Source: Alcaligenaceae bacterium
Lineage (GTDB): Bacteria; Pseudomonadota; Gammaproteobacteria; Burkholderiales; Burkholderiaceae_B
Length of the DNA stretch: 60,188 nt
Assembly (NCBI GenBank): GCA_012518515.1
Contig: JAAYRZ010000153.1
Coordinates: forward strand, 1-60,188
Direction: 5' to 3'
Shown here: positions 36,449-46,157 of the stretch, in pieces
Layout of the letters: each line of letters begins with the position of its first letter
Numbering within the stretch: position 1 is the stretch's first letter
Notes under the pieces: generated by a model
Seen by the model: the letters and a program-made list of their open reading frames with translations, nothing else
The model's database searches: none
What the model was told of the DNA's origin: nothing
Program-made: the position numbers and the translations under genes

Positions 36449-37141
36449 ATGATTGAACAACTGCCTCTGGCTTTATTACTAAGTCAAGATTTTAGTTTTG
36501 ATAATTTTGTACCTGGAGAGAACTGGGAAGTTCTCAGCCAGCTCATGGATTGTCCCACCGCCAAGATGTTTTATCTTTTTGGTGAGACGGGTAGTGGAAA
36601 AAGTCATTTGCTTAAGGCACTAGCGGCTGAACGCCCTGATGCCATCTATTTTCACCCTGCTGACTTTCCTACTCAGTTAGAAGCCTGCTTGGAGAGCAAG
36701 CCCAAATTAATTGCTGTCGATGATGTACAGGCACTTAATGACGCTCAACAAATGACCCTGTTTGACTTGGTTAATTACTGTCATCGCCGTAAGACCAGCG
36801 CTGAAGCGATCACCCTAGTCATTGCCGGTGACCAATCACCACTTAATATGCCGATACGTGAGGATTTACGCAATCGCCTCGGTTGGGGACTTGCATATAG
36901 ATTACACTCACTTAAGGACGAAGATATTTTACTAGCCATACAGCAACGTGCCTTTGAAAAAGATCTAAAAATCAACAAAGAAGCCATGGATTGGCTTTTA
37001 AAAAATACCGAGCGTAATATCCGCTCACTTTTTGCTTGGCTAGACGCATTAGACCTTTACTCCATCGCCAAGCGACGCCAAGTCACTTTGCACTTAATTA
37101 AAAACTTTATTAAAGAAGCTGAATTAAAAAATACTTTATGA
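36449..37141 (+). CDS. hda: DnaA regulatory inactivator Hda
   Basis: With the DNA-loaded sliding clamp it stimulates ATP hydrolysis by DnaA, preventing re-initiation. The 230 residues open with QLPLALLL, matching the clamp-binding QLxLPL pattern of Hda, then Walker A GETGSGKS (45-52), Walker B LIAVDDVQAL, the arginine-finger region REDLRNRLGWG, and a short lid domain. It lacks DnaA's DNA-binding domain. A five-codon mini-ORF (ATG 36439) overlaps its start. Its stop overlaps the next gene's start by four bases (ATGA). Confidence 0.93.
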   Translation: MIEQLPLALLLSQDFSFDNFVPGENWEVLSQLMDCPTAKMFYLFGETGSGKSHLLKALAAERPDAIYFHPADFPTQLEACLESKPKLIAVDDVQALNDAQQMTLFDLVNYCHRRKTSAEAITLVIAGDQSPLNMPIREDLRNRLGWGLAYRLHSLKDEDILLAIQQRAFEKDLKINKEAMDWLLKNTERNIRSLFAWLDALDLYSIAKRRQVTLHLIKNFIKEAELKNTL

Positions 37142-37827
37142 CAACGACACCTACAAAAACACTTGCTCTCTTCGATCTAGACCACACTCTTTTACCCATT
37201 GATACAGATTATGAATGGGTCGAATGGCTGAGCCGTAATAATTTAGCCGGCGACCCCGCCGAAGTTGAGCGTAGAAATCAGGAGATCATGGATAAATACG
37301 ATGCCGGCGTATTGACAATTGAGGAATCAGCTGCTTTTGTCCTCAGCTTTTTAGCGATGCACAATCCCTTTGACCTGATGAAATACCATGAGTGCTTTAT
37401 GGCTGAAGTGGTTCGCCCAAACATGACCGATAAAGCCTTTGAGCTAGTCGATCAGCACTTGCGCAAGGGGGATTTATGTTGCCTAGTTTCCGCCACTAAC
37501 AGCTTTGTGATTTATCCCGTCGCACGTGCCTTCGGCTTTGAGCATATTATCGGCACGACACCCGAATACATTAATGGCCGATACACAGGCAGGTTTACTG
37601 GCGTTGCTAGCTACAAAGAAGGTAAAGTGACGCGTGTTGAAGAGTGGCTTGCTAACTTAAACCATGCTTTTGATGACTTTGAGAAGGTATACTTTTATAG
37701 TGATTCGATCAATGACTTACCATTATTAGAAAAAGCGACTCATCCGATAGCTACCAACCCCAGCCCAGATCTAAGAAAAATAGCAGAGCAAAAAAACTGG
37801 GAAATTATTGATCTTTTTAAGCAATAA
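37138..37827 (+). CDS. HAD-IB family phosphatase (SerB/CicA-like)
   Basis: A 229-residue HAD hydrolase. The nucleophile motif DLDHTLLP has Asp13 and Asp15. Motif II is SATNSF, motif III the lysine in SYKEGKVTRVEEWL, and motif IV SDSINDLPLLE. The cap insertion after motif I fits subfamily IB, which includes phosphoserine phosphatase and CicA. In vivo substrate is not assignable. It overlaps hda by ATGA and precedes pcnB by ten bases; the hda-HAD-pcnB-folK string is conserved in Burkholderiales. Confidence 0.9.
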   Translation: MTTTPTKTLALFDLDHTLLPIDTDYEWVEWLSRNNLAGDPAEVERRNQEIMDKYDAGVLTIEESAAFVLSFLAMHNPFDLMKYHECFMAEVVRPNMTDKAFELVDQHLRKGDLCCLVSATNSFVIYPVARAFGFEHIIGTTPEYINGRYTGRFTGVASYKEGKVTRVEEWLANLNHAFDDFEKVYFYSDSINDLPLLEKATHPIATNPSPDLRKIAEQKNWEIIDLFKQ

Positions 37828-37837
37828 GAAAGAGTCT

Positions 37838-39346
37838 ATGGTCAAAGAAGCTAAACCATCCATCAGCAATTTTGTGAAAAAATTCTTCAAACCCTCTATA
37901 GAGGAAGATAAAGCACGCCATCAAAAAAAGGCCGCTAAAGCCATTTATGATGCGGATGAACACAAAATTCAAAAGCATTTTATTTCACGTAATGCGATTA
38001 AAGTCTGCCAAGTTTTACAAGAGGCAGGCTATGAGGCTTACATCGTAGGCGGCGCGGTACGCGATTTAATTCTTGGGTTACAGCCCAAAGATTTTGATGT
38101 AGCTACCAATGCGACACCAGAACAGATTAAGCCCTTATTTCGTCGCGCTTTAATTATCGGACGTCGATTCAGACTAGTTCATTGCGTTTTTGGCCGAGAA
38201 ATCATTGAGGTTTCAACTTTTAGGACCGCTTCTAAAAAGAAGCAACTAACCGATGAGTTTGGTCGCGTGCTCAGTGATAATGTATACGGCAATCAAGCCC
38301 AAGATGCTGAACGTCGTGATTACACGATTAATGCTCTATACTATGACCCTGTTCACGAACGGTTAATCGATTATCACAATGGCCTCAGTGATCTCCGCAA
38401 CCGGGTGGTACGAATTATCGGTGATGCAGAAGCACGTTACCGCGAAGATCCTGTGCGGATTTTACGTGCCTTGCGCTTTCAAGCCAAACTCAACGGCTCG
38501 ATTGACCCAAAGACAGCTGATCCCATTAAGGAGATGGCTGATTTATTAGCTAACGTACCAGAGTCTCGTCTGGCTGATGAGTCATTAAAGTTATTAGTGT
38601 GCGGCAATGTTAATTTATGTATTGATATCGTCAAAGAACATGAAATAGCCGAAGGGATTCTTCCCTTAATTGATCTGATTCAGCAGCAACATGAGCAAAG
38701 CAAATTTCTGAGAATCGCACTTGAACGCACCGATCATCGTATTCGTAGCAACAAAACAGTCAGCCCTAGCTTTTTATATGCCTCCGCTCTTTGGCCTCTG
38801 GTTAATCAACAATGGCAACATATTCAGCAAGAGTATCGTGAAGCCCCTGTTCCCGCACTAGTGCAGGCTGCTCATGAAGTGCTAGACAAGTATGCTCGCT
38901 TACTTGCATTACAAAAACGTCAAAGCAGTGATATGCGTGAAATCTGGTTTATGCAACCGCGCTTTGAAAGACGTTCATTACGAGCCATTTACCGGATGTT
39001 TGAGCAGCAACGTTTTAGAGCTGCGGTTGATTTTTTACAGATTCGTGCTGCCGCTGGAGAGTTTGATAGTGTACAAGCACAATGGTGGATGGATCTTGCT
39101 GATGCCGATGACGAAGGCCGCAAAGAAATGCTCGCAGAGTTACAACAGCATAGTCGCTCCCATCTTACTGCAGGCACCGATCCTTCTAAATCCAAACGTC
39201 GACGACGTCCACGCCGCCGCTCAAGCGCTAATCGCAATAAAAGGCAAGCATCTCAGACAAACGCTGCCAAAACATCGTCAACTCAGCCTTCAAACCCAGT
39301 AAATCCGAGCTCTAAAAAAGCAAGTGCCACCAATCGCGATGACTAA
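37838..39346 (+). CDS. pcnB: Poly(A) polymerase I
   Basis: Adds 3' poly(A) tails that promote RNA decay. The nucleotidyltransferase motif GGAVRDLILG (71-80) and metal-binding Asp85/Asp87 in DFDVAT are followed by RRDYTINALYYDP and the RNA-binding REDPVRILRALRFQAKL. The roughly 40-residue basic N-terminal extension and very basic C-terminal tail (SKSKRRRRPRRRSS) favour PcnB over CCA-adding enzyme. The start ATG 37838 gives 502 residues; the longer frame overlaps the HAD gene. Its end overlaps folK as ATGACTAA. Confidence 0.94.
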   Translation: MVKEAKPSISNFVKKFFKPSIEEDKARHQKKAAKAIYDADEHKIQKHFISRNAIKVCQVLQEAGYEAYIVGGAVRDLILGLQPKDFDVATNATPEQIKPLFRRALIIGRRFRLVHCVFGREIIEVSTFRTASKKKQLTDEFGRVLSDNVYGNQAQDAERRDYTINALYYDPVHERLIDYHNGLSDLRNRVVRIIGDAEARYREDPVRILRALRFQAKLNGSIDPKTADPIKEMADLLANVPESRLADESLKLLVCGNVNLCIDIVKEHEIAEGILPLIDLIQQQHEQSKFLRIALERTDHRIRSNKTVSPSFLYASALWPLVNQQWQHIQQEYREAPVPALVQAAHEVLDKYARLLALQKRQSSDMREIWFMQPRFERRSLRAIYRMFEQQRFRAAVDFLQIRAAAGEFDSVQAQWWMDLADADDEGRKEMLAELQQHSRSHLTAGTDPSKSKRRRRPRRRSSANRNKRQASQTNAAKTSSTQPSNPVNPSSKKASATNRDD

Positions 39347-39827
39347 AACACACACAGCATATATTGCTTTAGGAGCCAACCTAAATTCTCCGGCCAGCAC
39401 GCTAGAAGCTGCCTTGATAAGTCTCGATCAGGCCGAAGGCCTAAGGCTTATCAAGCGTTCCTCGCTCTATCGTAGTCCTCCACTGGATGCTGATGGCCCA
39501 GACTATATTAATGCTGTTGCCGAAATTAATACAACACTGGAGCCCTTAGTACTTTTACACTCATTGCAAGCAATTGAAAATCAATTTGGTCGAGAGCGTT
39601 CCTATCATAATGCCCCTCGTACCTTAGACCTTGATATATTGCTCTACGAAGACTTCACCTCAACTAGTACTGAATTAACGGTACCTCATCCTCGGATGCA
39701 TTTACGCAGCTTTGTCTTGATGCCATTAATGGAAATTGCCGGTAATATGCAATTAGCCCAAGGCAGCACTGCCAATCTACTTAATGCAGCTTTAGCATCC
39801 GGTCAGCAGCTAACAAAGTGTGAATAA
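39339..39827 (+). CDS. folK: HPPK: 2-amino-4-hydroxy-6-hydroxymethyldihydropteridine pyrophosphokinase
   Basis: Pyrophosphorylates the pterin that FolP then couples to p-aminobenzoate. The 162 residues show AYIALGANLNSPASTLEAAL, SSLYRSPPLD, the motif GRERSYHNAPRTLDLDILLY with metal-binding aspartates, and VPHPRMHLRSFVLMPL. A GTG five codons earlier exists, but ATG 39339 gives the family start and overlaps the pcnB stop by eight bases, so it is probably translationally coupled. A terminator follows four bases after the stop. Confidence 0.95.
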   Translation: MTKTHTAYIALGANLNSPASTLEAALISLDQAEGLRLIKRSSLYRSPPLDADGPDYINAVAEINTTLEPLVLLHSLQAIENQFGRERSYHNAPRTLDLDILLYEDFTSTSTELTVPHPRMHLRSFVLMPLMEIAGNMQLAQGSTANLLNAALASGQQLTKCE

Positions 39828-39831
39828 AGAA

Positions 39832-39866
39832 AAAACCTGAGCTCCAAGTTACAGAGCTCAGGTTTT
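39832..39866. terminator. Bidirectional terminator between folK and fumarase gene
   Basis: AAAACCTGAGCTC and GAGCTCAGGTTTT form a perfect 13-bp stem around a 9-base loop, flanked by A and T tracts, between two convergent genes. Confidence 0.92.
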
Positions 39867-39915
39867 ATTAAAGAGCAGTTTCAATAAAGTAATAGCAATT
39901 GCTTGCTAACAATAA

Positions 39916-41436
39916 CTATGCTTCTTCTGCCTTAAGCTCCTCAATTTTAGCTTTCCAGATCTTCGGCGCGGTCTCATGCACAGATTCACCACTCGCATCA
40001 ACTGCGACAGTTACTGGCATATCTTTGACTTCAAACTCGTAAATCGCTTCCATACCTAAATCTTCAAAAGCAACCACCTTGGAACTACGAATTGCCTTGG
40101 AAACTAAATAAGCTGCGCCACCAACGGCCATTAAATAAGCTGACTTATGCTTTTTAATCGCATCAATAGCAACAGGTCCACGCTCAGCCTTACCAATCAT
40201 TGAAATCAGGCCTTGTTCCAGCATCATCTCGGTAAAGGCGTCCATACGAGTTGCAGTGGTTGGACCCGCAGGACCGACGGCTTCATCACCAACCGGATCC
40301 ACAGGTCCAACATAGTAAATCACACGATTTTTAAAATCGACAGGTAAGGTTTCGCCTGCTGACAGCATCTGCTGAATTCGTTTATGTGCAGCATCACGAC
40401 CAGTCAGCATCTTACCTGATAGTAATAAGGTATCGCCAGGCTTCCAACTAGCTACCTCCTCGGGGGTCAAGGTATCTAAATTAACCGCTTTGGATTTATT
40501 GTAATCCGGTGCCCACTCAACATCAGGCCAGTTTTCTAATGAAGGAACCGGCATCTCTGCTACACCAGTCCCATCTAGCTCAAAATGCACATGGCGAGTC
40601 GCTGCACAGTTAGGAATCATGGCAATCGGTTTAGACGCAGCATGGGTCGGGAAAGTATTAATTTTGACATCTAAAACTGTCGTCAACCCACCTAAGCCCT
40701 GCGCACCGATCCCCAAGGCATTAACCTTTTCATAGAGCTCAACACGCATTTCTTCAAGCTTATTTTGAGGGCCGCGCTGCAGTAACTCGTACATATCAAT
40801 GTCTTCCATCAGAGCCTGCTTAGCCATCAACATAGCTTTTTCAGCGGTACCACCAACACCAATTCCTAACATACCCGGAGGACACCAACCTGCCCCCATG
40901 GTCGGTACTGTTTTGAGAACCCACTCAACAATATCCTCACCGGGATTGAGCATGGCAAACTTAGTCTTATTTTCTGAGCCACCACCCTTAGCCGCGACCT
41001 GAACATCTACCTTATCACCTGGAACGAGTTCAACCGATAAAATACAGGGCGTATTATCACGCGTGTTTTTACGCTCAAAAATAGCGTCATCAAGTACAGA
41101 AGCACGCAGCTTATTGTCTGGATTTAAATATCCCTGACGCACCCCCTCATCACAGGCCTCCTGAAGGGTACCACTTAATTCAAACTTAACGTCCATACCT
41201 ACTTTCAGGAACACATTCACAATTCCTGTATCCTGACAAATTGGGCGATGCCCCTCAGCTGACATTTTGGAATTAGTTAGAATTTGTGCAATGGCATCTT
41301 TAGCCGCCGGACTTTGCTCCAGCTCATAAGCGCGTGCTAAGTGCTCAAGATAGTCAGCCGGATGATAATAACTAATAAACTGTACAGCATCCGCAATGGA
41401 CTGAACTAAATCTGCTTCTTTAATAATAATCGACAT
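39916..41436 (-). CDS. Class I fumarate hydratase (4Fe-4S)
   Basis: Interconverts fumarate and malate in the TCA cycle. The 506-residue fused form contains an N-terminal alpha-type domain and a C-terminal beta-type domain. Three cluster cysteines are visible: GHRPICQDTG near 67, GAGWCPPGMLG near 187 and IPNCAATRH near 280. The C-terminal domain has VDPVGDEAVGPAGPTTATRMD and SMIGKAERG. As a [4Fe-4S] enzyme it is expected to be sensitive to oxygen and iron supply. Members also include fumarase/tartrate dehydratase types, so fumarate is inferred from length and wording. The gene stands alone, 94 bases after the enoyl-CoA hydratase gene. Confidence 0.92.
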   Translation of the reverse strand: MSIIIKEADLVQSIADAVQFISYYHPADYLEHLARAYELEQSPAAKDAIAQILTNSKMSAEGHRPICQDTGIVNVFLKVGMDVKFELSGTLQEACDEGVRQGYLNPDNKLRASVLDDAIFERKNTRDNTPCILSVELVPGDKVDVQVAAKGGGSENKTKFAMLNPGEDIVEWVLKTVPTMGAGWCPPGMLGIGVGGTAEKAMLMAKQALMEDIDMYELLQRGPQNKLEEMRVELYEKVNALGIGAQGLGGLTTVLDVKINTFPTHAASKPIAMIPNCAATRHVHFELDGTGVAEMPVPSLENWPDVEWAPDYNKSKAVNLDTLTPEEVASWKPGDTLLLSGKMLTGRDAAHKRIQQMLSAGETLPVDFKNRVIYYVGPVDPVGDEAVGPAGPTTATRMDAFTEMMLEQGLISMIGKAERGPVAIDAIKKHKSAYLMAVGGAAYLVSKAIRSSKVVAFEDLGMEAIYEFEVKDMPVTVAVDASGESVHETAPKIWKAKIEELKAEEA

Positions 41437-41530
41437 ATTAAAACCTTAAAGATTAAACCAATTAGCAGTCAGCTAAGACCCGATTAATTACACGGGTCCC
41501 AGACTGCTATCCATAAAAAACTAGGAACTA

Positions 41531-42301
41531 TTAACGACCTTTCCAAACCGGATCGCGCTTTTCAGCAAAGGCAGTGGCCCCCTCTTTAGCATCCTCTGAA
41601 GAAAAAATATGCTGCATACGGGGTTGTTGTAATGCGAACATATCCTGATTACTCCACGTACGTGCCTCATTCACCACCTCTTTAATGACTTGCAATGCTA
41701 AGGGACCATTAGCGGCAATTTTATCTGCCATCGCTAATGCAGCATCCAAAGCCTGACCAGGCTCTACTAACTGGTTGATTAAGCCTAAATCCTGCGCACG
41801 CTGAGAAGTTAACATATCACCGGTCAATAAAATCTCCATCGCAACCGGATACGGCACCCGATGCGGTAGACGTAACATACCACCTGAGCCAGGAACCAAA
41901 CCACGTTTAGCCTCTGGCAAACCGAACTTGGCGGTATGTGAGGCAATAATTAAATCACAAGCAAGACACAACTCAAAACCACCAGCTAAAGCATAGCCCT
42001 CAACCGCTGCAATTAAAGGCTTTTTAGGTAAGGCCTCACAAAGCCCACCTAAACCACGACCCGGCACCACGGCACGACGCTGTGTTTTTGCGAACTCCTT
42101 TAAATCCATCCCCGCACAAAAATGCTCACCTTGTCCACGCAATATACCTAATGAGATTTCAGCATTTGTTTCTAACTCATCAATTGCCTCTGCCAAAGCA
42201 AACGATGTCTCATAAGTTAATGCATTACGTGACTGCGGACGGTTAATCGTTATGATCAGGACACGCCCTTTTTTCTCGGTCAAGACTAATGCTTCAGACA
42301 T
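41531..42301 (-). CDS. Enoyl-CoA hydratase/isomerase family protein
   Basis: A 256-residue crotonase. Both catalytic glutamates of true hydratases are retained, in EGYALAGGFELCLACD and FGLPEAKRGLVPGSGG. The oxyanion-hole region HFCAGMDLKEF and the C-terminal ANGPLALQVIKEVVN are typical. It probably hydrates trans-2-enoyl-CoA, but the family is functionally broad and the substrate is open. AGGAG precedes the ATG (TTAACTAAGGAGATAGG on the minus strand). Direct repeats TTGCAaATGA and TTGCAgATGA lie about 100 bases upstream in the intergenic region shared with glyQ. Confidence 0.88.
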   Translation of the reverse strand: MSEALVLTEKKGRVLIITINRPQSRNALTYETSFALAEAIDELETNAEISLGILRGQGEHFCAGMDLKEFAKTQRRAVVPGRGLGGLCEALPKKPLIAAVEGYALAGGFELCLACDLIIASHTAKFGLPEAKRGLVPGSGGMLRLPHRVPYPVAMEILLTGDMLTSQRAQDLGLINQLVEPGQALDAALAMADKIAANGPLALQVIKEVVNEARTWSNQDMFALQQPRMQHIFSSEDAKEGATAFAEKRDPVWKGR

Positions 42302-42400
42302 TCCTATCTCCTTAGTTAATTGTTTATTATTAAATTACTCGCTCCTGATTTTACTGCTAATTTTATTTATCTACCTTAATCCCTCACAGCGAGACACAAA

Positions 42401-42427
42401 TTGCAAATGATTCTCTTTTGCAGATGA
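42401..42427. repeat. Pair of 10-base direct repeats between enoyl-CoA hydratase gene and glyQ
   Basis: TTGCAAATGA (42401-42410) and TTGCAGATGA (42418-42427) differ at one base and are 17 bases apart, start to start. The position, in a divergent intergenic region of 216 bases, suits a regulator site. I see no other clear signal in that gap. Confidence 0.35.
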
Positions 42428-42517
42428 GAAATTACGCATCACACGGTTAATCCATGTTTTATATACTCAAATATCTTAAAATTATGGGTTAATTAAATTT
42501 TTGGTAAATGTCTTAGC

Positions 42518-43426
42518 ATGCTTAGCTTTCAGCAAATTATTCTTACATTAGAAAATTATTGGGGTGCTCAGGGATGCACTCTACTACAACCCTATGATAT
42601 GGAAGTAGGTGCAGGTACCTCCCATACTGCCACTTTCTTAAGAGCGATTGGCCCAGAGCCCTGGTATGCTGCTTATGTGCAGCCATCCAGACGCCCTAAC
42701 GACGGGCGTTATGGCGAAAACCCGAACCGCCTTCAGCATTATTATCAATATCAGGTTGCTCTAAAACCAGCCCCCGACAATATTATCGAGCTGTATTTAA
42801 ACTCTTTAAAAGCTTTGGGCATTAACCCTCAAGAGCACGATATCCGTTTTGTTGAAGATGACTGGGAAAACCCCACTCTCGGTGCATGGGGCCTAGGTTG
42901 GGAAATCTGGTTAAACGGTATGGAAGTGACACAGTTTACCTATTTCCAACAAGTCGGCGGCTTAGATTGTTCTGCAACTACCGGTGAAATCACCTATGGT
43001 TTAGAGCGTTTAGCTATGTACTTACAAAACGTTGAGAGCGTTTATGACTTGGTCTGGACTACTGACTTACAAGGTAACCATGTTTATTACCGTGATGTAT
43101 TCCACCAAAATGAGGTTGAGCAATCAAAGTACAACTTTGAGATAGCCGACATTGATACGCTATTCCGTCATTTTAATGACCATGAAAAAAATGCCCAGCA
43201 TTTAGTCGAACTTGCTCTTGCCCTACCGGCTTATGAACAAGTGCTAAAAGCTGCCCATATCTTTAACCTCTTAGACGCTCGCGGTGCTATCAGTGTGACC
43301 GAACGTGCGACTTATATTGCACGCATTCGTAACCTGTCACGCGGTGTTGCACAATGCTACTACGAATCCAGAGAGAAACTAGGCTTCCCGATGCTGAGAC
43401 AAGCATCTGTAGAGGAGGCAAAATAA
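42518..43426 (+). CDS. glyQ: Glycyl-tRNA synthetase alpha subunit
   Basis: Catalytic subunit of the bacterial alpha2beta2 GlyRS. The 302 residues match closely: [69 protein letters not shown] and [22 protein letters not shown]. The ATG lacks a strong ribosome binding site (GG lies 13 bases upstream). glyS follows after one base. The long AT-rich leader shows no recognisable T-box or glycine riboswitch. Confidence 0.97.
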   Translation: MLSFQQIILTLENYWGAQGCTLLQPYDMEVGAGTSHTATFLRAIGPEPWYAAYVQPSRRPNDGRYGENPNRLQHYYQYQVALKPAPDNIIELYLNSLKALGINPQEHDIRFVEDDWENPTLGAWGLGWEIWLNGMEVTQFTYFQQVGGLDCSATTGEITYGLERLAMYLQNVESVYDLVWTTDLQGNHVYYRDVFHQNEVEQSKYNFEIADIDTLFRHFNDHEKNAQHLVELALALPAYEQVLKAAHIFNLLDARGAISVTERATYIARIRNLSRGVAQCYYESREKLGFPMLRQASVEEAK

Positions 43427-43427
43427 C

Positions 43428-45557
43428 ATGACTAATAACGCCCTCTTAATCGAACTTTTAACTGAAGAGTTACCACCAAAAGCTTTACAACGCTTAGGTG
43501 AAGCATTTGCCAATTCCATTAAAGCAGATTTAGATAAATTATCACTACTAGCAGAAGACTCAAGTAGCCGTAACTTTGCCACACCTAGACGCTTAGCCAT
43601 CTTGATCGACAAGGTATTAGAACAAGCACCTGAGCAAGATTTCGTTGAGAAGTTGATGCCTGCAAAAATCGGGTTGGACGCTGACGGCAACGCCACTCCT
43701 GCGCTAACAAAACGCCTAGAAGCCAAGGGTCTAGGCCATCTGACTGCTGCAGACTTAGTTAAAGAGTCTGACGGCAAGCAAGATTTTTTAATTGCTCGTG
43801 GTAAGGCGCCAGGTGCCATTCTTAAAAATCGCATTCAAGAAATTGTCGAGCACTGTGTCAGTCAGTTACCTATTCCTAAGGTGATGCGTTATCAGCTACA
43901 AGAGACTAATACAACCGTACGTTTTGTGCGCCCTGCGCACCGACTTGTAGTGCTATACGGAGATAAGGTACTAGACGCTCAAGTGCTTGGCTTAAATTCT
44001 GACCGCATTACTGAGGGTCACCGCTTCATGGGTTCAAGCACTATTTCTTTAGCGCATGCTGAGGAATACGAGCAACGTTTGGCCGAAGCGGGTATGGTCA
44101 TTGCTGATTACGAGCAACGCAAAGCAGACATTAAAAAGCAATTACTGACAACTGCCGAGTCATTAAATACCACCATTGGTGATGATCCTGAGGTCAATGC
44201 TTTGTTAGACGAAGTCACCGCCTTAGTCGAGCACCCGACAGTCTATGTGGGTCAATTCGACCGCGAGTTTCTAGACGTACCACAAGAGTGCCTGATTTTA
44301 ACTATGCGTTTAAATCAAAAGTACTTTCCACTCTTTGATAAAGACAGTGGCAAGCTAGATCACCGCTTCCTGATCGTCAGTAATATGCAATTAGAAGATC
44401 CCTCAAACATTATCGAGGGTAATGAACGCGTCGTCCGTCCCCGTCTGGCCGATGCTCAATTCTTCTTTGAAACCGACAAGAAAACACCTCAAAACAATCG
44501 TGTTGAGCAATTAGCTAATGTGGTCTATCACAACAAACTTGGTTCTCAACTTCAAAGAACTGAGCGGGTCAAAGTTTTAGCAGCCCAAATTGCGACGCAA
44601 TTAGGTACTAATATTGCAGAAGCTGAACGAGCAGCTTATTTAGCCAAATCAGATTTAAGCTCTCTGATGGTCGGTGAATTTCCTGAGCTTCAGGGTGTAA
44701 TGGCTGCTTATTACGCCACTGAAGAAAAAGAATCTCAGGAAGTTTGTCAAGCCTTAGCTCATCAGTATGATGTTCGCTTCAATCTACCACAAGATAAAAG
44801 TGGACTAACCGCTCTAACTCTTTTTGTAGCTGAACGCATCGAAACACTAATCGGTATCTGGGGCATCGGTTCCGTCCCGACTGGTGAACGCGACCCTTAC
44901 GGTTTACGTCGTGCAGCATTAGGTATTATTAGTGCTTATGAATGGCTAAAAAATGCCGACTTAGAAGGAATCAGTGGTACTCAATTAGATTTACCCGCCC
45001 TTTTAAAGTGTTCTGTAGAACTGTTTGATACTAAAAGTGAATTGAACCCGAACACTGCCAAAGAGGTTTATCAATTTATTCTCGAACGCTACAGAAACCA
45101 ATTACAAAATGAGCACAGTAAAGCAGTTATTGATGCTGTATTAGCGGTCAACCCACCGCTTGATCAAATTCCTGAGCGAGTAGAAGCAATCGAAGCTTTT
45201 TCTAAACTAGACGAAGCTGAAAGCTTGGCCGCAGCTAATAAGCGTATCAGTAATTTACTACGTCGCGCTGAGGGAGAATTGACCGAGATTGATACCTCTT
45301 TACTACAAGAAACCGCTGAAAAAGACTTGTTCGCTATCTTACAAAGCGTTGAACCTGAAGCCGTTGCATTATTCAATAAAAAAGACTTCAGTAACAGCAT
45401 GAGCTTGATGGCAACCGTACGTCCTGCAGTGGATAGCTTTTTCAATGACGTCATGGTCATGGCTGATGACCCTGCCATTCGTGCTAATCGCTTGTCATTA
45501 TTAAAGCGCTTGCACAATACCATGAACTTGATTGCAGACATTTCTTGTCTAGCTTAA
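43428..45557 (+). CDS. glyS: Glycyl-tRNA synthetase beta subunit
   Basis: tRNA-binding subunit of GlyRS, 709 residues. The N-terminal LLIELLTEELPPKALQRLGEAF and SRNFATPRRLAILI, the HD-like middle region, GSVPTGERDPYGLRRAALGI and the C-terminal anticodon-binding domain (KRISNLLRRAEGEL through VMADDPAIRANRLSLL) are all present. It starts one base after the glyQ stop, with GAGG inside the glyQ end. It heads a run of envelope genes (gmhB, plsC-like) with short gaps, a usual betaproteobacterial order. Confidence 0.97.
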   Translation: MTNNALLIELLTEELPPKALQRLGEAFANSIKADLDKLSLLAEDSSSRNFATPRRLAILIDKVLEQAPEQDFVEKLMPAKIGLDADGNATPALTKRLEAKGLGHLTAADLVKESDGKQDFLIARGKAPGAILKNRIQEIVEHCVSQLPIPKVMRYQLQETNTTVRFVRPAHRLVVLYGDKVLDAQVLGLNSDRITEGHRFMGSSTISLAHAEEYEQRLAEAGMVIADYEQRKADIKKQLLTTAESLNTTIGDDPEVNALLDEVTALVEHPTVYVGQFDREFLDVPQECLILTMRLNQKYFPLFDKDSGKLDHRFLIVSNMQLEDPSNIIEGNERVVRPRLADAQFFFETDKKTPQNNRVEQLANVVYHNKLGSQLQRTERVKVLAAQIATQLGTNIAEAERAAYLAKSDLSSLMVGEFPELQGVMAAYYATEEKESQEVCQALAHQYDVRFNLPQDKSGLTALTLFVAERIETLIGIWGIGSVPTGERDPYGLRRAALGIISAYEWLKNADLEGISGTQLDLPALLKCSVELFDTKSELNPNTAKEVYQFILERYRNQLQNEHSKAVIDAVLAVNPPLDQIPERVEAIEAFSKLDEAESLAAANKRISNLLRRAEGELTEIDTSLLQETAEKDLFAILQSVEPEAVALFNKKDFSNSMSLMATVRPAVDSFFNDVMVMADDPAIRANRLSLLKRLHNTMNLIADISCLA

Positions 45558-45584
45558 TCAACACCGTTCAAAAGAGGTTTCACA

Positions 45585-46145
45585 ATGCCTAAATTAATTA
45601 TTCTCGACAGAGATGGTGTAATTAACAAGGACTCTGCGGACTACGTCAAAAGTGCCGATGAGTGGGAACCTCTTGACGGCAGTTTAGAAGCTATCACTCG
45701 CTTAAACTCTGCAGGCTATAAGGTAGTCATCGCAACGAACCAGTCTGGGGTAGGACGTGGTTACTTTTCGATGGATGAGCTAGGCGAAATGCATGCTAAA
45801 TTGCGTTTGCTGCTAGCTGAAAAAGGCGGTCTAATCGATGCCATTTTTGTGTGTCCTCATACTCCAGACGATAACTGCCTTTGCCGTAAACCATCACCTG
45901 GCATGTTTGAAGAAATAAAGCTTCGCTATAAAGTAGATCAACCGGCCCAAGTCTATGCCGTTGGAGACTCCTTACGCGACCTCCAGGCAGCAGCTAGTGC
46001 CGGCTTTAAACCTTGGTTAGTCCTGACGGGCAATGGCCAAAAAACGTGCCAAGATCCGGCCTTTGACCCAACTACGCCAACAAGCAACAACCTAGCTGCT
46101 ATGGTCGATGCCCTGCTAAAACAGAACAGCCCACAATCAAGCTAA
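45585..46145 (+). CDS. gmhB: D-glycero-beta-D-manno-heptose 1,7-bisphosphate 7-phosphatase
   Basis: Removes the 7-phosphate in ADP-heptose synthesis for the LPS inner core. The 186-residue HAD protein has LILDRDGVINKDS (Asp8, Asp10), motif II IATNQSGVGRGYF, the zinc loop CPHTPDDNCLC typical of GmhB, and motif IV AVGDSLRDLQAA. The start follows GAGG eight bases upstream. It sits 27 bases after glyS and 12 before the acyltransferase gene, as in relatives. Confidence 0.93.
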   Translation: MPKLIILDRDGVINKDSADYVKSADEWEPLDGSLEAITRLNSAGYKVVIATNQSGVGRGYFSMDELGEMHAKLRLLLAEKGGLIDAIFVCPHTPDDNCLCRKPSPGMFEEIKLRYKVDQPAQVYAVGDSLRDLQAAASAGFKPWLVLTGNGQKTCQDPAFDPTTPTSNNLAAMVDALLKQNSPQSS

Positions 46146-46157
46146 AGGACGTAGTTT

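Noticed and set aside
42408..42430. ATTCTC...GAGAAAT as an iron-regulator site upstream of glyQ
   Set aside because: The inverted match is short. The direct repeats explain the similarity better.
42302..42517. T-box or glycine riboswitch controlling glyQS
   Set aside because: No specifier stem, T-box sequence or tandem glycine aptamer features, and T-boxes are not expected in this phylum.
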